A stretch of 64,000 bases of DNA from Candidatus Rokuibacteriota bacterium. Lineage in GTDB: Bacteria > Methylomirabilota > Methylomirabilia > Rokubacteriales > CSP1-6. Within the stretch, counting starts at the first letter, position 1; every line of letters begins with the position of its first letter. The notes below the pieces were generated by a model. The model worked only from the letters and a program-made list of their open reading frames with translations, did not search any database and was not told where the DNA came from. The DNA lies in NCBI GenBank assembly GCA_016184125.1, contig JACPDG010000039.1, positions 92,611 through 156,610 on the forward strand. The letters are read 5' to 3'. Of the stretch, positions 59,764 to 64,000 are shown in pieces. A program made the translations under genes and the position numbers.

Positions 59764-60701
59764 CGCCCCGCCGGGCGCGCGTGCTCGGGCTCGTCACCAT
59801 CGCGGTGCTCGCCGTCCTGCCCTGGGTGCTCGCGCGGCACCAGCTGTCCATCCTCGTCGATCTCCTGATCTTCGGCCTGTTCGCGATGTCGCTCGATCTC
59901 ATCATGGGCTACACGGGCATGGTGTCGTTCGGCCACGCCGCCTACTTCGGTCTCGGCGCCTACGGCAGCGCGCTCCTGCTGATCCACTTCCAGCCGCCCG
60001 TGCCGGTGGCGCTCCTCGCCGGCGCGCTGCTCGCCGGCGCCGTCGCCGTGCCCGTCGGCTGGTTCTCGACGCGCGCGACCGGCATCTACTTCGCGATGCT
60101 GACGCTCGCCTTCGCCCAGCTCCTCTACACCGTCGCCTACAAGTGGCGTGACCTCACCGGTGGATCCGACGGCATCGCCGGCGTGCCGAAGACGACGCTG
60201 TTCTGGGGCGGGCCCAGCCTCGCCGACCCGCACGCCTTCTACTGGCTCGTCGCCGCGTGCCTCGTCGTCTCGCTGCGTGCGTGCCGGGCGCTGACGCGCT
60301 CGCCGTTCGGCCGCGCGCTGGAGGCCATCCGCGAGAACGAGCGGCGGTTCGTGAGCCTCGGGCGCGACGCGCGGCCGTTCAAGGTCGTGGTCTTCGTCAT
60401 CGCCGCGCTGTTCGCCGGCCTCGCCGGCGCGCTCTTCGCGCCCTTCCGGGGGTTCGCGTCACCGGAGGTCATGTTCTGGGTGCTGTCGGGTCAGGCCCTG
60501 ATGATGGTCATCACCGGCGGGATCGGCACGCTCGTCGGCCCCGTGATCGGCGCGATGGTCTTCCTCCTCATCCAGGAGGTCCTGTCGAGCTACACCGAGC
60601 ACTGGATGATCTTCACGGGCGCCATCTTCGTCCTGATGGTCATCTTCCTGCCGGGCGGGCTGGTCGGAACGGCCAGGCGCTGGATGGAGGCCCGCGGATG
60701 A
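59760..60701 (+). CDS. livM: ABC transporter permease, LivM type
   Basis: 313 residues, about nine membrane helices. LLIFGLFAMSLDLIMGYTGM and VSFGHAAYFGLGAYGSALLL are the LivM signatures; SPFGRALEAIRENERRFVSL is the coupling loop; VITGGIGTLVGPVIGAMVFL closes the domain. No ATPase domain is fused. GTG 59760 overlaps the livH stop and its own stop overlaps livG (ATGA). Confidence 0.95.
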   Translation: MTPRRARVLGLVTIAVLAVLPWVLARHQLSILVDLLIFGLFAMSLDLIMGYTGMVSFGHAAYFGLGAYGSALLLIHFQPPVPVALLAGALLAGAVAVPVGWFSTRATGIYFAMLTLAFAQLLYTVAYKWRDLTGGSDGIAGVPKTTLFWGGPSLADPHAFYWLVAACLVVSLRACRALTRSPFGRALEAIRENERRFVSLGRDARPFKVVVFVIAALFAGLAGALFAPFRGFASPEVMFWVLSGQALMMVITGGIGTLVGPVIGAMVFLLIQEVLSSYTEHWMIFTGAIFVLMVIFLPGGLVGTARRWMEARG

Positions 60702-61450
60702 CCCCCGTGCTGGAGGCGCGCGGCCTCGGCCGCGCGTTCGGCGCGCTGCTCGCGGTGAACGACGTGAGCATGGCCGTCGCGTCAGGCGAGCTCCGCGCCG
60801 TCATCGGGCCGAACGGCGCGGGCAAGACGACGCTGTTCCACCTGATCTCCGGGCTGCTCGCCCCGACGCGGGGCCGCATCGCGTTCCGTGGCGAGGACGT
60901 CACGGCGCTGTCCGCACCGGAGCGCTGCCGGCTCGGGATCTCGCGCACGTTCCAGATCACCAGCGTCTTCCCCGAGCTGAGCGTGCTCGAGAACGTGCGC
61001 ATCGCCGTGCAGCTCAAGGCCGGCGGCAACTTCCGGCTGCTCGGGGGCCGGGGGCTGATCCAGGCGAGCGAGCGACGAGCCCGCGAGAGCCTCGCCGCGC
61101 TGGGTCTTTCCGACCGCGCCGATGCGCTGGCCGCGACGCTGCCGCACGGCGACCAGCGACTCCTCGAGATCGCCATGGCGGTCGCGCAGGAGCCGGAGCT
61201 CCTGCTCCTCGACGAGCCGACGCAGGGACTGTCTCCCGAGGACACCGCGGCGACGGTGGCGGTCATCCGGCGGATCGCGCGCGAGCGGCAGCTCACGATC
61301 CTGCTCGTCGAGCACGACATGGACGTCGTCTTCGACCTCGCCGACCGCGTGAGCGTGCTCCACTTCGGCCAGCTCATCGCCGACGGGACGCCCGAGGAGA
61401 TCCGCGCGAACGCGGACGTGCAGAAGGCCTATCTCGGGGGGGCGGACTGA
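60698..61450 (+). CDS. livG: ABC transporter ATPase, LivG type
   Basis: 250 residues. Walker A IGPNGAGKTTLFHLISGLL, SRTFQITSVFPELSVLENVR (Q-loop region), signature LPHGDQRLLEIAMAVA (degenerate, as usual in LivG), Walker B LLLLDEPTQGLSPEDT, H-loop LLVEHDMDVVFDLAD. ATG 60698 overlaps livM; livF starts 2 bp after its stop. Confidence 0.96.
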   Translation: MTPVLEARGLGRAFGALLAVNDVSMAVASGELRAVIGPNGAGKTTLFHLISGLLAPTRGRIAFRGEDVTALSAPERCRLGISRTFQITSVFPELSVLENVRIAVQLKAGGNFRLLGGRGLIQASERRARESLAALGLSDRADALAATLPHGDQRLLEIAMAVAQEPELLLLDEPTQGLSPEDTAATVAVIRRIARERQLTILLVEHDMDVVFDLADRVSVLHFGQLIADGTPEEIRANADVQKAYLGGAD

Positions 61451-61452
61451 GA

Positions 61453-62163
61453 GTGGACGTCCTGCTCGCCGTCGACGCCCTCCAGACGTTCTACGGAAAG
61501 AGCCACGTGCTTCGCGGCGTGTCATTCGAGGTGCCGCGGGGCGAGATCACCGTCCTGCTCGGACGTAACGGCGCCGGCAAGACCACCACCCTGCGCTCGG
61601 TGATGGGGCTCGTGCCTCCACGGTCGGGCCGCATCCGCTTCAAGGGCGCGGACGTCACCGGACGCCCGCCGCACCGCGTGTTCCGCATGGGCATCGGCTA
61701 CGTGCCCGAGGGACGGCAGATCTTCCCGCACCTCGACGTCGGCGAGAACCTTCGCCTCGCGGAGCGCGCCGCCGATGGCGGCACCCCGTGGACGCTCGAG
61801 CGGATCTTCGAGTACTTCCCGGTCCTGAGAGAGCGGTGGCGGCAGCGCGGCCGGAGCCTCTCGGGCGGTGAGCAGCAGATGCTCGCGATCGCCCGCGCGC
61901 TCTTCGGCAACCCCGACCTCCTGATGCTCGACGAGCCGTCGCAGGGGCTCGCACCGCGGCTCGTGCGCGAGCTCGAGACGATCATGGTCCGCCTCAAGGG
62001 CGAGGGCGTGACGATCCTGCTCGTCGAGCAGAACGCGCGCATGGCGCTCGGGGTCAGCGACCGGGTGGTCGTGCTCGGCAAGGGCGCCGTGGTGTTCGCG
62101 GGCGCGACGGCGGAGTTCCGGGAGCGCGAGGCCGAGCTGAAGGGCCGCTACCTGTCGGTGTAG
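61453..62163 (+). CDS. livF: ABC transporter ATPase, LivF type
   Basis: 236 residues. LLGRNGAGKTTTLRSVMGLV (Walker A), GIGYVPEGRQIFPHLDVGEN (LivF-type Q-loop), signature LSGGEQQMLAIARAL, Walker B LLMLDEPSQGLAPRLV, H-loop VTILLVEQNARMALGV in which Gln replaces the His found in LivG, as is usual for LivF. It completes the five-gene transporter and is the last gene of the plus-strand operon that starts at 55485. Confidence 0.96.
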   Translation: MDVLLAVDALQTFYGKSHVLRGVSFEVPRGEITVLLGRNGAGKTTTLRSVMGLVPPRSGRIRFKGADVTGRPPHRVFRMGIGYVPEGRQIFPHLDVGENLRLAERAADGGTPWTLERIFEYFPVLRERWRQRGRSLSGGEQQMLAIARALFGNPDLLMLDEPSQGLAPRLVRELETIMVRLKGEGVTILLVEQNARMALGVSDRVVVLGKGAVVFAGATAEFREREAELKGRYLSV

Positions 62164-62168
62164 TCAGC

Positions 62169-62552
62169 TCAGCTGATGCCGCCGAGGCGGACGATGGTCC
62201 GCCGCAGCGTGCCCTCTCCGATCAGCTCACGCGCGTTGGCGGCTTGAACCCGGAACAGGAGCTTGGTCCCGTCGACTTCCAGGAGCTCGGCCGCCACGGT
62301 GAACCACTCCCCGACCCGCGTCGGCCGCCGGTGCCGGATGCAGATCTCGTAGCCGACCGTCGTGTGATCGTCGGGCAGGAACGGCTGGCTCACCTGCTGC
62401 GCCGTGAGCTCCATCTCCATGATCATCGACGGCGCGGTGAGGATTGGCTGCCCGCCCGCGTGGGCGGTCGTCATCGCCTCCGTCACGACCACCCGCCGCT
62501 CGCCGCGGAGCCCGGGCACGAGGCCCGGGAACGTGATCACTCCAGGCCCCAC
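62169..62552 (-). CDS. Hot-dog thioesterase, FlK-like
   Basis: 127 residues. AHAGGQPILTAPSMIMEMEL, then DHTTVGYEICIRHRRPTRVG and GEWFTVAAELLEVDGTKLLF follow the FlK (fluoroacetyl-CoA thioesterase) family pattern, whose hot-dog fold hydrolyses acyl-CoAs. True FlK uses Thr/Glu/His; here T39 and E46/E48 are candidates, but a His equivalent is not certain. A housekeeping acyl-CoA thioesterase is likelier than fluoroacetate resistance. Overlaps the PNPOx gene by 16 bp. Confidence 0.8.
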   Translation of the reverse strand: MGPGVITFPGLVPGLRGERRVVVTEAMTTAHAGGQPILTAPSMIMEMELTAQQVSQPFLPDDHTTVGYEICIRHRRPTRVGEWFTVAAELLEVDGTKLLFRVQAANARELIGEGTLRRTIVRLGGIS

Positions 62553-62989
62553 GTGAACACGTGGGTCGGGGTCAGCTCCACGATGACCGAGTCGGACTCC
62601 TCGATCGCCGCCTCGTCCGCGTACTGCGGGTACTTCTCGTAGAGGCGCGACCGTATCCGGCGAAACTCAGCTCCTCCCTCGATGACACGCGCGGTGCCCT
62701 GCAGCATCACGCCGCGCAGGTGCTTCCAGGCGTCGGAGTAGAGGTCGACCGTCGCGGCGAGGTGCGCGTTCGCCTTGACGTTGAGGACCTTGCGGCCGTC
62801 GTTCCCGGAACCGAAGTAGAGCTTGCCGTCGTGCAGCACGTGGCACACGGGAACGAGGTGCGGCATGCCGTCCGGCCCGGCGGTGGCCACGCGACACACC
62901 CGCTCTCTGGCCACGAGCTCGGCAACGTCTTTCTTGAGCTTGACCGGGCCGCGCCGGCGAGGGCGAGACCGATTCGATTTCCGCGCCAT
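62537..62989 (-). CDS. Pyridoxamine-5'-phosphate-oxidase-fold protein
   Basis: 150 residues. Split-barrel flavin-binding fold: RVCRVATAGPDGMPHLVPVC, LHDGKLYFGSGNDGRKVLNV, HLRGVMLQGTARVIEGGAEF, and a C-terminal VIVELTPTHVFTWGLE. Such proteins bind FMN or F420; the form here (ATAGPDGMPHLVPV ... GKLYFG) is that of the F420/FMN-dependent PPOX class. The N-terminal 15 residues are strongly basic (MARKSNRSRPRRRG). Confidence 0.88.
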   Translation of the reverse strand: MARKSNRSRPRRRGPVKLKKDVAELVARERVCRVATAGPDGMPHLVPVCHVLHDGKLYFGSGNDGRKVLNVKANAHLAATVDLYSDAWKHLRGVMLQGTARVIEGGAEFRRIRSRLYEKYPQYADEAAIEESDSVIVELTPTHVFTWGLE

Positions 62990-63730
62990 CCTGTCCCCCC
63001 TTCTTCAATGCGGCGCGACGCCCGAGCGCCACCTGGAGTTGCCCCGGTTTGGTGGTCGGTGCCACCTTCTGCCGCGACCGGGCGTTCCGAAGAACCTCTT
63101 CGAGATCAGGCATGTCCGGGTCCTCCGACTCGCGTCACCGGTTCGCCACCTGCGGCTTGGCGCGCACGCCCGTGACGGTCATCTGAACGAGCGTCCGCTG
63201 GGCACTCGCAAGCCAGTCTTCGTATGACACCTCAAGCTTGTCGGCATCGGGGACGAGTTCTCGCGGAGAAACGCACAAACCAGACGCCCACGACTAATGT
63301 GGCACGCCCCGACGGCCCAACCAGCGTAGCGCGGATCTCGTGCCTCCGACCACACGACCCGACTCGCCAGCGATTGCGTCTTGCGGCCTTGGAGATCGTC
63401 CTTTCGACCGCCAGAGCCTCCCAGCCGGCCGGGGGCGGCCCCGCTCGGACCGACTCGCGTCTATCAACTCGGTTCTTCCGGCCTCCGCCTCTGTGGGTCG
63501 CGATCGAGTCCGGGACGCACTTTTCGCTTGACAGCTCTGTCCAATGCGAACGGCCGTCGGTGGCCGGTTCGAGCGGATCGGGCGCCAGCGGCGCGCAGCA
63601 GCCCGCCAGTGGGTGCCGACGGGTCGGGACCGAAGAAACAAAGGGTTCGCGCCGGGATCGCCGCTTCCTGGCGCTCCCAGGTGCCTTCGAAATCCAGGTG
63701 TAGAGTCGCCCCAGCACAGGCGGACTCGCC
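62990..63730. other. 741-bp gap without a confident gene
   Basis: Two short minus-strand frames are open here. 63278-63135 (TTG start, 47 residues) contains KLEVSYEDWLASAQRTLVQM and looks protein-like. One starting at ATG 63113 (MPDLEEVLRNARSRQKVAPT) continues in another frame over the PNPOx gene. Neither matches a family I know. The base composition is slightly less GC-rich than the genes around it. No RNA gene, promoter pair or repeat element A was found. Confidence 0.3.
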
Positions 63731-64000
63731 ATGGAGATCCACGCGCCCGCCATCATCGCCGCCCCGGAGTCCGCCGCCGAGTTGGACCGGCTGGGCGACG
63801 AGATCGCCGAGCTGTCGGCACATCTCGATGCGGCCACCGCCCGACTCCTGGAGCTGATCCGCGAGTTCGATGCCCGGCAGGGGTGGAGCGGCGGATTCCG
63901 TTCCTGCGCGCACTGGCTGAGCTGGCGAGTCGGGCTGGACATGGGCGCGGCCCGGGAGCGGGTGCGGGTGGCGCGCGCGCTCGAGACCCTGCCGCGCATG
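63731..64000 (+). CDS. DUF222 (13E12-type) protein, 5' part only
   Basis: First 90 residues; the frame runs off the right edge. The segment ARLLELIREFDARQGWSGGF-RSCAHWLSWRVGLDMGAARE, RVRVARALETLPRM matches the start of DUF222 domains, which in actinobacteria and candidate phyla are usually followed by a C-terminal HNH endonuclease domain. Such genes form large multicopy families of suspected mobile origin. The start ATG 63731 precedes MEIHAPAIIAAPESAAELDR. Promoter not identified. Confidence 0.82.
   Translation, partial: MEIHAPAIIAAPESAAELDRLGDEIAELSAHLDAATARLLELIREFDARQGWSGGFRSCAHWLSWRVGLDMGAARERVRVARALETLPRM

Overview
The window is high-GC (roughly 70 %), bacterial and densely packed, with many GTG starts and many 4-8 bp gene overlaps. 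No rRNA, tRNA, CRISPR array, transposase or prophage gene was seen. The gene content fits an uncultured soil or sediment lineage of the Rokubacteria/Methylomirabilota kind: a class II ribonucleotide reductase, an F420-type luciferase-like oxidoreductase, a CaiB-type CoA transferase, Liv-type ABC transport, a ferredoxin-dependent 2-oxoacid oxidoreductase, and a predicted selenoprotein. That placement is inference from gene content only.

Layout. 1-6640: class II RNR (nrdJ, cut by the left edge), then a tolC / adaptor / MacB-type ATPase / permease export operon. 6.8-10.9 kb: small hypotheticals, endonuclease III next to a broken endonuclease IV, a di-iron ferritin-like enzyme and an SRPBCC protein. 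10.9-15.7 kb: EamA permease, a peroxiredoxin whose peroxidatic residue is encoded by in-frame TGA (predicted selenocysteine) overlapping a metallo-beta-lactamase-fold hydrolase, an SDR, an LLM oxidoreductase and an alkyltransferase-like protein. 15.9-20.5 kb: a heterodimeric ABC exporter and panE. 20.5-34.3 kb: IMPase/DUF2889, a ThDP enzyme, DUF1285-Memo-M20 operon, SSS symporter-RmuC-TIGR02757 cluster, nadX, trxB with a damaged 3' end, and a HAD hydrolase. 34.4-42.1 kb: one minus-strand operon of eight overlapping genes, glcD-glcE-glcF-cupin-lutA-lutB-lutC-DUF2203, for 2-hydroxyacid (glycolate/lactate) oxidation. 42.6-47.2 kb: korA-korB, a CBS protein and a LysR regulator. 47.3-53.4 kb: gltB-gltD glutamate synthase, divergent from the LysR gene. 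53.5-62.2 kb: CoA transferase, ACT protein, SDR, phenylacetate-CoA-ligase-like enzyme and a complete Liv ABC transporter, which reads as uptake plus CoA activation of an organic acid. 62.2-64 kb: FlK-like thioesterase, PNPOx-fold protein, and the start of a DUF222 protein.

The most distinctive feature is a family of modular GC-rich palindromic repeats (called element A here; about 17 copies or partial copies, 20-155 bp). They sit directly at gene ends and in several cases have become part of genes: they supply stop codons, a start codon or C-terminal tails, or mark the truncation point of nfo. A second, unrelated 50-bp palindrome (element B; two copies, 43 of 50 bases identical) lies in frame inside the N-terminus of the downstream gene of two overlapping pairs. 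Together with the predicted selenoprotein, these repeats are the main candidates for undescribed biology.
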